A stretch of 64,000 nucleotides of DNA from contig JAEYUC010000004.1 of the NCBI GenBank assembly GCA_023433705.1, positions 62,001 to 126,000 on the forward strand, read 5' to 3'. Both the position numbers and the translations under genes were made by a program. The notes beneath the pieces were generated by a model. It did no database searches, had not been told where the DNA came from, and saw only the letters and a program-made list of their open reading frames with translations. Source of the stretch: Pseudomonadota bacterium (lineage in GTDB: Bacteria > Pseudomonadota > Gammaproteobacteria > Steroidobacterales > Steroidobacteraceae). Below are positions 46,316 to 54,818 of the stretch, one piece after another; the stretch's first letter is position 1; each line of letters begins with the position of its first letter.

Positions 46316-46756
46316 ATGAATCGCCATTTCGTCTCTCTCGCGAGTATCGCTGCGTTGTCCGCGTTCGCGTTCGCATTCACTACTTCCGTGAGCGCGCGCG
46401 AGCCTTCCCCCGCGGGAGCGGAGGTCTACATCGTCTCGCCGAAAGACGGGGACAAGGTCACGAGCCCGGTGACGGTGGTGTTCGGCCTCAAGGGCATGGG
46501 CATCGCGCCCGCGGGGTTCAAGATGGATGGCACCGGCCACCACCACCTGCTGATCGACAGCGATCCGCCGGCCGACCTTTCGCAGCCGCTGCCGGCAAAC
46601 GAAAAGACGGTGCACTTCGGCAAGGGCCAGACCGAGACAACCGTGACGCTGCCACCGGGCAAACACACGCTGCAGCTCGTGCTTGGCGATTTCCTTCACA
46701 TCCCACACGACCCGGCGGTAGTCTCGAAGAAGATCACCATCGAAGTGACGAAGTAA
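46316..46756 (+). CDS. DUF4399 family periplasmic protein
   Basis: A 146-residue exported protein: a signal peptide (1-26, ending SVSARE) and a DUF4399 domain with VYIVSPKDGDKVTSPVTVVFGL, the histidine cluster GTGHHHLLID and LGDFLHIPHDP. The His-rich motif suggests metal binding (inference). AAGGA precedes the ATG by eight bases. Confidence 0.88.
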   Translation: MNRHFVSLASIAALSAFAFAFTTSVSAREPSPAGAEVYIVSPKDGDKVTSPVTVVFGLKGMGIAPAGFKMDGTGHHHLLIDSDPPADLSQPLPANEKTVHFGKGQTETTVTLPPGKHTLQLVLGDFLHIPHDPAVVSKKITIEVTK

Positions 46757-46798
46757 CGCGCGAGCGTCCGCGCGCGAGAGGGAGTAAAAAGGCGTCAC

Positions 46799-48061
46799 AT
46801 GTCCGCCACTCGCGCCATCCTGCACGTCGACATGGATGCGTTCTATGCATCCGTCGAGCAGCGCGACCGGCCCGAATTGCGTGGCCAGCCGCTCATCGTC
46901 GGCGGCACCGCGAACCGCGGTGTCGTCGCGGCGGCGAGCTACGAGGTCCGCAAGTTCGGCGTGCGTTCGGCGATGCCCATCCGCGAGGCGCTGCGCCGCT
47001 GCCCGCACGCCATCTGCGTGCCGCCGCGCATGTCGGTGTATCGCGAAGTGTCGCACCAGGTATTCGGCATCTTTCACGAATACACGCCGGTGGTCGAAGG
47101 ACTGTCGCTCGACGAGGCTTATCTCGACGTGACCGCGAGTCTCGCGCTCAAGGGAGACGCGGTCACCATCGCGCGCGGGATCAAGCAGAAGGTCCGCGAG
47201 GTCACGCAGCTCGGCGCCTCGGTCGGCGTCGCGCCCAACAAGCTGGTCGCGAAAATCGCCTCCGATCTCGAGAAGCCCGACGGCCTCACCGTGGTCACGG
47301 CCGAAAACATGCACGCGGTGCTCGATCCACTCTCGGTGCGTCGGCTTCCAGGGCTCGGGCGGAAGTTAGGCGAACGCGTCGAGGCCGCCGGCATCGGCAC
47401 GCTCGGCGAACTGCGGCGCGCACCGGACTCCGTGTTGTGGCCCATCTTCGGACGCGATTCGCAACGCATGCGCGATCGCGCCTCCGGCATCGACGAACGT
47501 CCCGTCATGGCGGAGTGGGACGAGAAGTCGATCAGCGCGGAGGAGACGTTCTCGAGCGATCTCGCCGAACCGGCGCGCATGCAGGCCGAGGTGCTCAGGC
47601 TCGCCGACCGCGCCGCGGCGCGCATGCGCGCGCAGAACCTCGCGACGGGCTGCGTACAGGTGAAGATCCGGCGCGCGGACTTCACGACCTTCACGCGTCA
47701 GAAGCGTTTCGAGCCTTCGACCACCGATACGCGCACGATCGCGAAGATCGCCGCCGAACTGCTCGCCGACTGGCTCGCGGAGCAGCCGCGCGCGAAGGTA
47801 CGATTGTTAGGTGTGGGCGTGAACCACCTGCACGCCGCCGACCAGATGGACCTGTTCGCCGCGCCAACGGCCTCGCCCAACGCGACGGCGCTCGACTCCG
47901 CCGTGGACCTGATCCGCGAGCGTTTCGGCACCCTGGCCGTCCGCCGCGGCAGCGCGCTGCCCGTCGCCCGGGGCGCCGAGGAAAGCGGGGAGGATATGTC
48001 CGAACAGGCGCCCGGCCGGCGCCGCCGGGGTGCTGCGTCGCCTTCCACCGACCGCCGCTAA
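46799..48061 (+). CDS. dinB: DNA polymerase IV (Y family)
   Basis: Translesion polymerase. Catalytic carboxylates are in HVDMDAFYASVE and LSLDEAYLD; a helix-hairpin-helix region (VRRLPGLGRKLGERV) and little-finger domain follow. QMDLF near residue 352 is a beta-clamp binding motif. The tail after about residue 385 is Arg/Ser/Pro-rich. It has 420 residues. Regulation by LexA is not evident: I see no SOS box upstream. Confidence 0.96.
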   Translation: MSATRAILHVDMDAFYASVEQRDRPELRGQPLIVGGTANRGVVAAASYEVRKFGVRSAMPIREALRRCPHAICVPPRMSVYREVSHQVFGIFHEYTPVVEGLSLDEAYLDVTASLALKGDAVTIARGIKQKVREVTQLGASVGVAPNKLVAKIASDLEKPDGLTVVTAENMHAVLDPLSVRRLPGLGRKLGERVEAAGIGTLGELRRAPDSVLWPIFGRDSQRMRDRASGIDERPVMAEWDEKSISAEETFSSDLAEPARMQAEVLRLADRAAARMRAQNLATGCVQVKIRRADFTTFTRQKRFEPSTTDTRTIAKIAAELLADWLAEQPRAKVRLLGVGVNHLHAADQMDLFAAPTASPNATALDSAVDLIRERFGTLAVRRGSALPVARGAEESGEDMSEQAPGRRRRGAASPSTDRR

Positions 48062-48157
48062 ACTCCTCATTTTCGGCCGATTCCCCCGTTCCAAAAGCCC
48101 GTGTAATACTGCCCGCCCGTTAACCTTCGCGGCACATCCAGAACAGACCGCACACCC

Positions 48158-49771
48158 ATGTACGCCTCGTTTTTCGGTATCAACGAGAAGCCTTTCTCGA
48201 TCACGCCGGATCCGCGCTACCTGTTCCTGTCGGAACGGCATGCGGAGGCGCTCGCGCACCTGGTTTACGGCATCAACGAAGCGGGCGGATTCATCCAGCT
48301 CACGGGCGAAGTCGGCACCGGCAAGACGACCGTCGTGCGATCGCTGCTGACGCAGGCGCCCAAACACGCCGAGATCGCGCTGATCCTGAATCCGCGCATG
48401 ACGCCGACGGAGTTCCTGCTCGCCATCTGCGAGGAACTCGGCATCTCCGTGCCGGCGGAATCGGAGCGCAGTCTCAAGGATCTCGTCGACCTGTTGAGCA
48501 GACATCTGCTGGCGGCGCACGCCGACGGCAAACGCATCGTGCTGGTCGTGGACGAGGCGCAGAACCTCGCGCCCGAGGTGCTCGAGCAGGTGCGCCTGCT
48601 CACCAATCTCGAGACCGAAACCCAGAAGCTGCTGCAGATCATCCTGATCGGCCAGCCCGAGCTGCGCGAGTTGTTAGGCCGCGTGGAGCTGCGGCAGCTC
48701 GCGCAACGCATCACTGGCCGTTATCACCTCGATCCGCTGTCGCGCGATGAAACCGTCGCGTACGTGCGCCATCGCCTGCGTGTGGCCGGCGCGACGCGCG
48801 AGATCTTCGGCAACGGCGCATTGCGCGAGATCCACCGCCTCTCGGGCGGCGTGCCGCGCCTCGTCAACATCATCTGCGATCGCGCGCTGCTGGGCGCGTT
48901 CACCGAAGACCGTCATGCGATTTCCGCGGGGATCGTGCGGCGCGCCGCGGGCGAAGTTTTCGACAAGACGATCCAGCCGCGGTGGCTGCCGTGGGCGGCC
49001 GCGTCCGCGGCCGGCGTAGTCGCGGTCGCGAGCGCCGCGCTGCTGCTGCCGCGCCTCGTGAGTTCGGCCGACGCTCCCGCGCGGGAAACCGTCGCGGCCT
49101 CGGCCGTCACGCCGCAGGCCGAACCCGCGCAGCCCGCCGTGGCCTCGCTCGATTCGCTGCTCACGCAGTACGCCACGGAGACCGATCCCGACAATGCGTA
49201 CGGCAAGCTGTTCACGCTGTGGGGACTGCGCTACGTCGCGGGCCGCACGGATCCGTGCAGCCAGGCGATGCAGGGCGGACTCGAGTGCCTGGCACAGCGC
49301 GGCTCGCTGGCGCAGCTGCGCCTGTTCAATCGTCCGGCCATCCTCAACGTGATCGATTCGGGCGGCCGCGCGCACCAGGTCGTGCTCGCCGGCCTCGACG
49401 ACGAACGCGCCAAGGTGACGCTCGGCGGCGCGCAACACGAGGTGGGCATCGGCGACCTTTCGAGCAGCTGGTTCGGTGACTACGTCCTGCTGTGGCGTCC
49501 CGCGCTCGGGGCGTCGGATCCGCTGCACGTGGGCGCACGCAACGCGCGCGTGAAATGGCTGCGCGACAGCCTGCGGCGCGTGAACGGCATGCCGGCCGAC
49601 GAGTCGGGCAGCGATCGCTACGACGCCTCGCTGGTGTCGATGGTCGAGGATTTCCAACGCAAGAACCGGCTCGTGGTCGACGGCATCGCGGGCGTGCAGA
49701 CACAGGTGGCGCTCGACGCGGCGCTCAACGACGCGGCCACGCCCTTCCTGCGCAGCGCGTCCGGGAGCTGA
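48158..49771 (+). CDS. GspA/ExeA-type AAA ATPase with peptidoglycan-binding domain
   Basis: A 537-residue inner-membrane protein: AAA ATPase (1-270) with Walker A GEVGTGKTT and Walker B LVVDEAQN, then one TM (about 280-302), a protease-like or C39-like middle region and a C-terminal peptidoglycan-binding domain (VEDFQRKNRLVVDGIAGVQT). GspA with GspB helps place the type II secretion channel in the cell wall. It is followed after one base by gspB; no other T2SS genes are in the window. Confidence 0.9.
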   Translation: MYASFFGINEKPFSITPDPRYLFLSERHAEALAHLVYGINEAGGFIQLTGEVGTGKTTVVRSLLTQAPKHAEIALILNPRMTPTEFLLAICEELGISVPAESERSLKDLVDLLSRHLLAAHADGKRIVLVVDEAQNLAPEVLEQVRLLTNLETETQKLLQIILIGQPELRELLGRVELRQLAQRITGRYHLDPLSRDETVAYVRHRLRVAGATREIFGNGALREIHRLSGGVPRLVNIICDRALLGAFTEDRHAISAGIVRRAAGEVFDKTIQPRWLPWAAASAAGVVAVASAALLLPRLVSSADAPARETVAASAVTPQAEPAQPAVASLDSLLTQYATETDPDNAYGKLFTLWGLRYVAGRTDPCSQAMQGGLECLAQRGSLAQLRLFNRPAILNVIDSGGRAHQVVLAGLDDERAKVTLGGAQHEVGIGDLSSSWFGDYVLLWRPALGASDPLHVGARNARVKWLRDSLRRVNGMPADESGSDRYDASLVSMVEDFQRKNRLVVDGIAGVQTQVALDAALNDAATPFLRSASGS

Positions 49772-49772
49772 C

Positions 49773-50513
49773 ATGTCCTTCATCCTCGATGCCCTGAAGA
49801 AATCCGAGACCGATCGGCAGCGCCAGGCCGCGCCGGCGCTGTTCGAAGTCAAGGTCGCGGCGCCGCGCCGCGTGTTTCCGGTCTGGGTAGTTGGACTGGC
49901 GGTCCTGCTGGGCATCAACCTGGTCGCTTTGGGCTGGGTGCTGCTGCGCGACTCGCGGGAGCCTGCTCCGGCCAGCACGCAGGCGGCCGCCGTGCAGCCC
50001 GCCGCCCAGTCCTCCGTGCAGCCGGCCGCGGCGAGTGCGCCGCCCGGCATGGTCACCGTTCCGGCCACTGTGACCATTCCGACCACCGTCAACATTCCCA
50101 TCAATGCCGCGCCGAGCGTGACGATGGGGGGCGTAAGTTCCGGCGCGACGGCCCCGCAGTACATCGAGGAACCCGTGCTGTCCGGTAGCGAGATGCCGGT
50201 GCCGCCCGACTACAACGCGAACGACTATGCGCCCGCGATCACGCCGGACGAGGCGGGCGCCTTGGCCGCGGCGCGTGAGGCCAGCGGGGCTCCTTCACGC
50301 GACGAGATGCTCGCGAAGGGCATTCAGATTCCCGAGCTGCGTCTCGATCTGCACGTGTACGCGGCGAATCCGGCGGACCGGTTCGTGTTCATCAACATGC
50401 GCCGACTGCGCGAGGGCGAGTCGCTGCCCGATGGCGTGCGCGTCGAGGCCATCACGCAGCGGGGCGCGACGCTTTCCTATCGCGGCAGGCACTTCACGCT
50501 CGACGGAAACTGA
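49773..50513 (+). CDS. General secretion pathway protein GspB
   Basis: A 246-residue protein with the GspB start MSFILDALKKSE, one TM (about 36-58), a Pro/Ala/Val-rich periplasmic linker and the C-terminal T2SSB domain (LDLHVYAANPADRFVFINMRR through GRHFTLDG). It is the partner of the preceding ATPase. Confidence 0.92.
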   Translation: MSFILDALKKSETDRQRQAAPALFEVKVAAPRRVFPVWVVGLAVLLGINLVALGWVLLRDSREPAPASTQAAAVQPAAQSSVQPAAASAPPGMVTVPATVTIPTTVNIPINAAPSVTMGGVSSGATAPQYIEEPVLSGSEMPVPPDYNANDYAPAITPDEAGALAAAREASGAPSRDEMLAKGIQIPELRLDLHVYAANPADRFVFINMRRLREGESLPDGVRVEAITQRGATLSYRGRHFTLDGN

Positions 50514-50533
50514 CGGCGAACGCCGCGCCGGTC

Positions 50534-51007
50534 TCAATTCGCCGGCGCGTTCTCGCCTTGCGGAGCGGTCTCGCTTTCGACGGGGAGTTTCGCCGACTCC
50601 CAGGCCGGATAGTCGCCCTCGAGCTGCCTGAGGTTCGTGAATCCCGCGCCGCGCAGCGTTTCGGCGGCGAGCGCCGCGCGTCGGCCGCTGCGGCAATACA
50701 GCACCACTTCCTTGTCGCGCGCGCCCGTGAGCTCCTCGAGTCTCGCGGCCAGTTCGTCGTGCGAGATGTTGCGCGCGCCGGCCACGTGACCCGCCGAGAA
50801 CTCGCGCGCGGTGCGCACGTCGAGCACGACGACCGAGTCGTCCTTCTTTGCCAGTCGCTCGAGCAGTTCCGACTGCGTCATGGCTGGAGCCGCGGTCGCC
50901 GCGGGCTGCGCCGCGACCGGGGCCGGGGCCGGATCCGCCGCGAGCGCGGGGCCCGTCAGCAGCAGCGCTCCGACGATCAGAAGACTCGTATTCATGCGTG
51001 TAGTCAT
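50534..51007 (-). CDS. Exported rhodanese-like sulfurtransferase domain protein
   Basis: A 157-residue protein with a signal peptide (1-23, ending ALAAD) and one rhodanese domain: LDVRTAREFSAGHV and the active-site cysteine in VLYCRSGRRA. Periplasmic rhodaneses take part in sulfur transfer or redox chemistry; the substrate is unknown. The start overlaps the GNAT stop (ATGA). It is the last gene of a three-gene leftward operon. Confidence 0.9.
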   Translation of the reverse strand: MTTRMNTSLLIVGALLLTGPALAADPAPAPVAAQPAATAAPAMTQSELLERLAKKDDSVVVLDVRTAREFSAGHVAGARNISHDELAARLEELTGARDKEVVLYCRSGRRAALAAETLRGAGFTNLRQLEGDYPAWESAKLPVESETAPQGENAPAN

Positions 51008-51510
51008 GTTGCTCTCGCTCCGTTCTCCGCCGCGAGCCGCGCGATTTCCACGGGCGTGAGGCGATGGATGATCCACTCGTTCATCGGTCGCGCGTCCAGC
51101 GACTTGTAGAAGCGCAGCGCGGGCTCGTTCCAGTCGAGCACCGCCCACTCCATGCGGCCGCAACCGCGCTGCTGCGCGATACGCGCGAGCGCGCGCAGCA
51201 GCTCGCGGCCGATGCCGCGCGAACGATGCGCGGGCCGCACGAACAGGTCTTCGAGGTACAGCCCCTGCCGACCGACGAACGTCGAGAAATTGAAGAAATA
51301 CAGCGCGAACCCCGCGGGTTCGCCATCCCACTCCGCGATCAACACGTGGATCACGGGATTCGGCGATTCGAGCTCTCGCGTGAAATCCGCGGCAACGGCC
51401 CTGGCTTCGTGCGCGAGCTTTTCGTATTCGGCCAGCTCCCGCACGAGATCCGCGATGATGGTCGCATCGGCCGGGTTTGCCGGCCGGATCGTGAGATTTC
51501 CGGCGCTCAT
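51004..51510 (-). CDS. GNAT family N-acetyltransferase
   Basis: A 168-residue acetyltransferase with the acetyl-CoA loop VRPAHRSRGIGRELLRALA and the terminal VLDWNEPALRFYKSLDARP. It resembles diamine/polyamine acetyltransferase-like GNATs. It overlaps both neighbours by ATGA. Confidence 0.9.
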   Translation of the reverse strand: MSAGNLTIRPANPADATIIADLVRELAEYEKLAHEARAVAADFTRELESPNPVIHVLIAEWDGEPAGFALYFFNFSTFVGRQGLYLEDLFVRPAHRSRGIGRELLRALARIAQQRGCGRMEWAVLDWNEPALRFYKSLDARPMNEWIIHRLTPVEIARLAAENGARAT

Positions 51511-52421
51511 TCGGCGATGTACCAGCGGTCCTTGTCGCGCTCGAGCACGAACCGCTCATACGGCAGCCCCTGCCCGCTGACGTCGAAGATGGCGCGCGTG
51601 TTGTTCATCTCGTAGCGCGGCGAGAGCTCCTGCACGATGCGCAGCGTCGTGATCATCGTCTCGCGCGTGTTCTCGCTCCGGGTGCACGCGTTCACGAGCG
51701 TCTTGAGCGCGCTGCGCGACGTGGCCCTGTGGAAGTTCGGGCTCATGAATTCGCTGTAGTACTCCTCGCATTGTCCCGCCGCGATGCTGGCCTCGGCGCG
51801 TGCGAGCAGTTCGCTGATCCCGGGCGCGAGTGGCGCCTTCTGCACGACGACATTCGTGGCGGCGCCCTGCCCGGGACCGCCGGTCGCGCGGCCTTCGATC
51901 AGATCGTCGATCTGGGCCTCGATCTCGCTCGGAATCACGGCGCGCCACTGCGCACCGTACTGCATCAATCCGACCAGCACCGTCACCTTGACCGCGCCGC
52001 GCTCCTTGGGCTGGATTCCCTTGCCAACTAGATAGACCACCTTGCCGTCCGGCACGGCGGCGAGCCAGTCGTATTTCTCGAACACCCTCCCCCGCAGGCG
52101 CAGGCGTTCCGAAAGCGCACCAAAGAAGCGCACCGGCGTCATGCTCTCGAGGTCGTTGAGCGAGCGGCCCGGGCCGAACAACCGCGAGCGGTAGGTGGAA
52201 TCGCTGCGCGAGGCCTCCGCGCGCAGCAGTTCGAGCAGGCGCGAGCGCAGCTTCTCGATCTCGTCGGGGTGCATTTCCTGCGCGGCCGCCTGGAAATTGC
52301 CGCTCGCGACCGCCGCCAGGAACTGTTCTGCGCCGCGTTGCTGCGCGCCGGAGGGTCCGGCGGCGGAGGCGACTCCGCAGGTGGCCACCAGCAGTGCGAA
52401 AAAGATGCCTCTCGGGGACAT
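51507..52421 (-). CDS. Secreted or periplasmic protein of unknown function
   Basis: A 304-residue protein: signal peptide (1-21, GVASAAGP), a helical region (QFLAAVASGNFQAAAQEMHPDEIEKL) with two similar halves, and no catalytic motif that I recognise. The ATG at 52421 has GGAG at seven-base spacing. It leads the operon with GNAT and rhodanese and is divergent from the signalling operon at 52653, so a shared promoter region of 231 bases (52422-52652) separates them. Confidence 0.75.
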   Translation of the reverse strand: MSPRGIFFALLVATCGVASAAGPSGAQQRGAEQFLAAVASGNFQAAAQEMHPDEIEKLRSRLLELLRAEASRSDSTYRSRLFGPGRSLNDLESMTPVRFFGALSERLRLRGRVFEKYDWLAAVPDGKVVYLVGKGIQPKERGAVKVTVLVGLMQYGAQWRAVIPSEIEAQIDDLIEGRATGGPGQGAATNVVVQKAPLAPGISELLARAEASIAAGQCEEYYSEFMSPNFHRATSRSALKTLVNACTRSENTRETMITTLRIVQELSPRYEMNNTRAIFDVSGQGLPYERFVLERDKDRWYIAE

Positions 52422-52652
52422 TTGACACTCCATTCGTTTCCGGGCGGCGGCGATCATACCCGCCGCTCGCCGTCCTGCTTCAACTGTGAAAGTCGTCTCA
52501 TTACAGGACCAAGGTGGCGTTACGCAGTTCACGGATTGTTCGCGCCGCGGGGGCGCCTCGCGGCGTATCCTCAGTAAACTTACATATCTTGTTAAAGTGC
52601 CCCAGTTGCCTTTGTTTTCGCTGTTTTTCTTCAGGGTCGTGTCGCCACCAAC

Positions 52653-54812
52653 ATGCTGCCGCAGTCGGACTTCGAGTCTTCTCCGCCGACCGCCCTCCAG
52701 GCGGCGGTAGCGATTGCCGCGATCACGCAGGATCGGGCGCTGATCGGACTCCTGCGCAGCACGATCGATCCCTCGCACGACCTCATCCTCGTAAACACTG
52801 AAGAAGAACTGCGTCCGCACCTGAACCGGCGGCGCGTCTCCGCCTGCCTGCTCGACAGCATGTTCATCGAGGGCGATATCGCCGCCCTCGCGGAACGCTT
52901 GCGCGAGACCTGGCCCGATCTCGTTCTCGTGGTGGTGGGCACCGCCGAAGAACAATCGCGCGTCGCCAGCCAGATCACCTCCGGGGTGGTCTATCGCTTC
53001 CTGCACCGTCCCGTTTCCGCGCCGCGCGTCCGGTTGTTCGTCGAGGCGGCTTTGCGCCGCCACGAAGTGGAGAACGTCGAGCGCACGCTCGAGTTCGTTC
53101 GCCCCGATTTCTCGTCGATGGATGAATCCAGGCCGCGCGAGCCGCGCGGCAATCGCATCCCTTTCGCGGGCATCGCGGCCGCCGCGGTCGCGGTCGTGGG
53201 CGTCGGCGCCTGGTTCGCGTTTTCGTCCGGATCGGACGAGCCCGCCACCGCGCAGCAGGTAGTTAGCCAGGAACCCGAAGGGGCGGCCGCGAATTCCGCG
53301 CCGGCCCCGATCGGCGCGCCGGGCACGGCAGCCGAAAGCCCCGCTCCGGAAGCTCAGCCGGTGGCCACCGCCGCTCGGACCGCACCGGCATCCGAACCCG
53401 CGGCGACACCCGCCGCGACTGTCGCGCCGGTCGCCGAGAAGCTCGCGCCCGCCGCAACCGAGCGCGTGGCGGACGTACCGGAACCGAGCGTCATCCGCCT
53501 CCCCGCGGAAACCGCGGCGCAGACTCCATCTCCCGCGCCGGCCATGACACACGAGCAGCGCCTGCGCGATCAACTCGCCCAGGCGGAGGCTGCGCTGCAG
53601 CGCGGCGAACTCGCCGCGCCGGCCGGCAAGAACGCCGTCGAGCTGTTCCGCGGAGCCCTCGACCTCGATCCGGCCAACACCCTCGCGAAGGCCGGCCTGG
53701 TGCGCGTCGCCGACCGTCTGCTGTCCGCGGCCGAGCGCGCGTTGACCGCGGGAAACATCGACGACGCCAGGCGCATGGTCGACGTGGCCGAAACGCTCAC
53801 GCCGGCCACCGCGCGCGGCGCGTTCCTGCACATGCAGATCGAGATGGAGAAGGAGCGCGCCGCGCTGACCCGCGCCCGCGACGCCGGCGTGAACGACAAA
53901 CAGGAGAAGGGCACGACCTATCTCAGGCTCGCGAACACGCGCCTGCGCAGCGGCGCCCTCATCGAACCCGCCGAGGACAACGCGCGTTTCTACCTGGAAG
54001 CCGCGCGGCAGGTGGTTCCCGACGATCCCGCCGTCGCCGAGACGGAACGCGCGCTGCGCAAGGAATTGCTCGACCGCGCGAGCGCGGCCGCCACCGCCGG
54101 CGACGCCGCCGAAACCGAACGCTGGCTCGCGAACGCCGACGGCGCGGGCGCGCCCCGCAATGAAATGGCGTCGATCCGCCGTTCGCTGCAGGACACGATG
54201 ATCAACACGCGGGCGCGCAAGGTCGAAACGCTCGCGCAATCGTTCACGACCGCGCTCTCCGCCAATGCCCTCGTGCAGCCCGCCGGGCGCAGCGCCAAGG
54301 CCTATCTACTCGAACTGATCGACACCGATTCGGGCAACCCCATCGTGGGCACGGCGCGCACGAATCTCGGCGCCGCGCTGCTCAGGGAGATGCGCGGCTC
54401 GATCGCGCGCGACGATCTCGCCGCCGCCGGCGTGTGGCTCCAGGAAGCGCAATCGATCGGCCTCGGCGGCACGGAGCTCGACAACGCCGGGCGCGAGCTC
54501 GAGTCCGCGCGCGTCGCGGCGGAGCAGCGCACGGCCGTCGTCGGCGCGAATTCGCTGCAGCGCATCGAATACGTCGCACCCAAGGTTCCCGCGACGCTGT
54601 TCAACCGCAATCTCAACGGCTGGGTGGAAGTGGAATTCACCGTCCGACCCGACGGTTCGACCGGCGACATCGTCGTCACCAATTCCAATCCGCGAAAGAC
54701 TTTCGATGCCTCCGCCACGGAGGCCATCTCGCAGTGGCGCTACAAGCCCGTGATGCGCGACGGCAAGGCCGTCGAGCAGCGCGTGGCCGTGCGCATCCGC
54801 TTTTCGGAATGA
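52653..54812 (+). CDS. Membrane protein with receiver-like head, helical repeats and TonB C-terminal domain
   Basis: A 719-residue protein with unusual order. Residues 18-140 look like a response-regulator receiver (AIAAITQDRALIGLL; Asp in ACLLDSMF) but lack the paired acidic residues and the conserved Lys. One TM follows (about 169-191), an Ala/Pro/Thr linker, then TPR-like helical repeats (three related segments around 320, 440 and 555) and a TonB C-terminal domain (635-719: LNGWVEVEFTVRPDGS, ISQWRYKPV). The cytoplasmic head and periplasmic TonB tail imply trans-membrane signal or energy coupling. It is first in a tight operon. Confidence 0.85.
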   Translation: MLPQSDFESSPPTALQAAVAIAAITQDRALIGLLRSTIDPSHDLILVNTEEELRPHLNRRRVSACLLDSMFIEGDIAALAERLRETWPDLVLVVVGTAEEQSRVASQITSGVVYRFLHRPVSAPRVRLFVEAALRRHEVENVERTLEFVRPDFSSMDESRPREPRGNRIPFAGIAAAAVAVVGVGAWFAFSSGSDEPATAQQVVSQEPEGAAANSAPAPIGAPGTAAESPAPEAQPVATAARTAPASEPAATPAATVAPVAEKLAPAATERVADVPEPSVIRLPAETAAQTPSPAPAMTHEQRLRDQLAQAEAALQRGELAAPAGKNAVELFRGALDLDPANTLAKAGLVRVADRLLSAAERALTAGNIDDARRMVDVAETLTPATARGAFLHMQIEMEKERAALTRARDAGVNDKQEKGTTYLRLANTRLRSGALIEPAEDNARFYLEAARQVVPDDPAVAETERALRKELLDRASAAATAGDAAETERWLANADGAGAPRNEMASIRRSLQDTMINTRARKVETLAQSFTTALSANALVQPAGRSAKAYLLELIDTDSGNPIVGTARTNLGAALLREMRGSIARDDLAAAGVWLQEAQSIGLGGTELDNAGRELESARVAAEQRTAVVGANSLQRIEYVAPKVPATLFNRNLNGWVEVEFTVRPDGSTGDIVVTNSNPRKTFDASATEAISQWRYKPVMRDGKAVEQRVAVRIRFSE

Positions 54813-54818
54813 TTCTTC

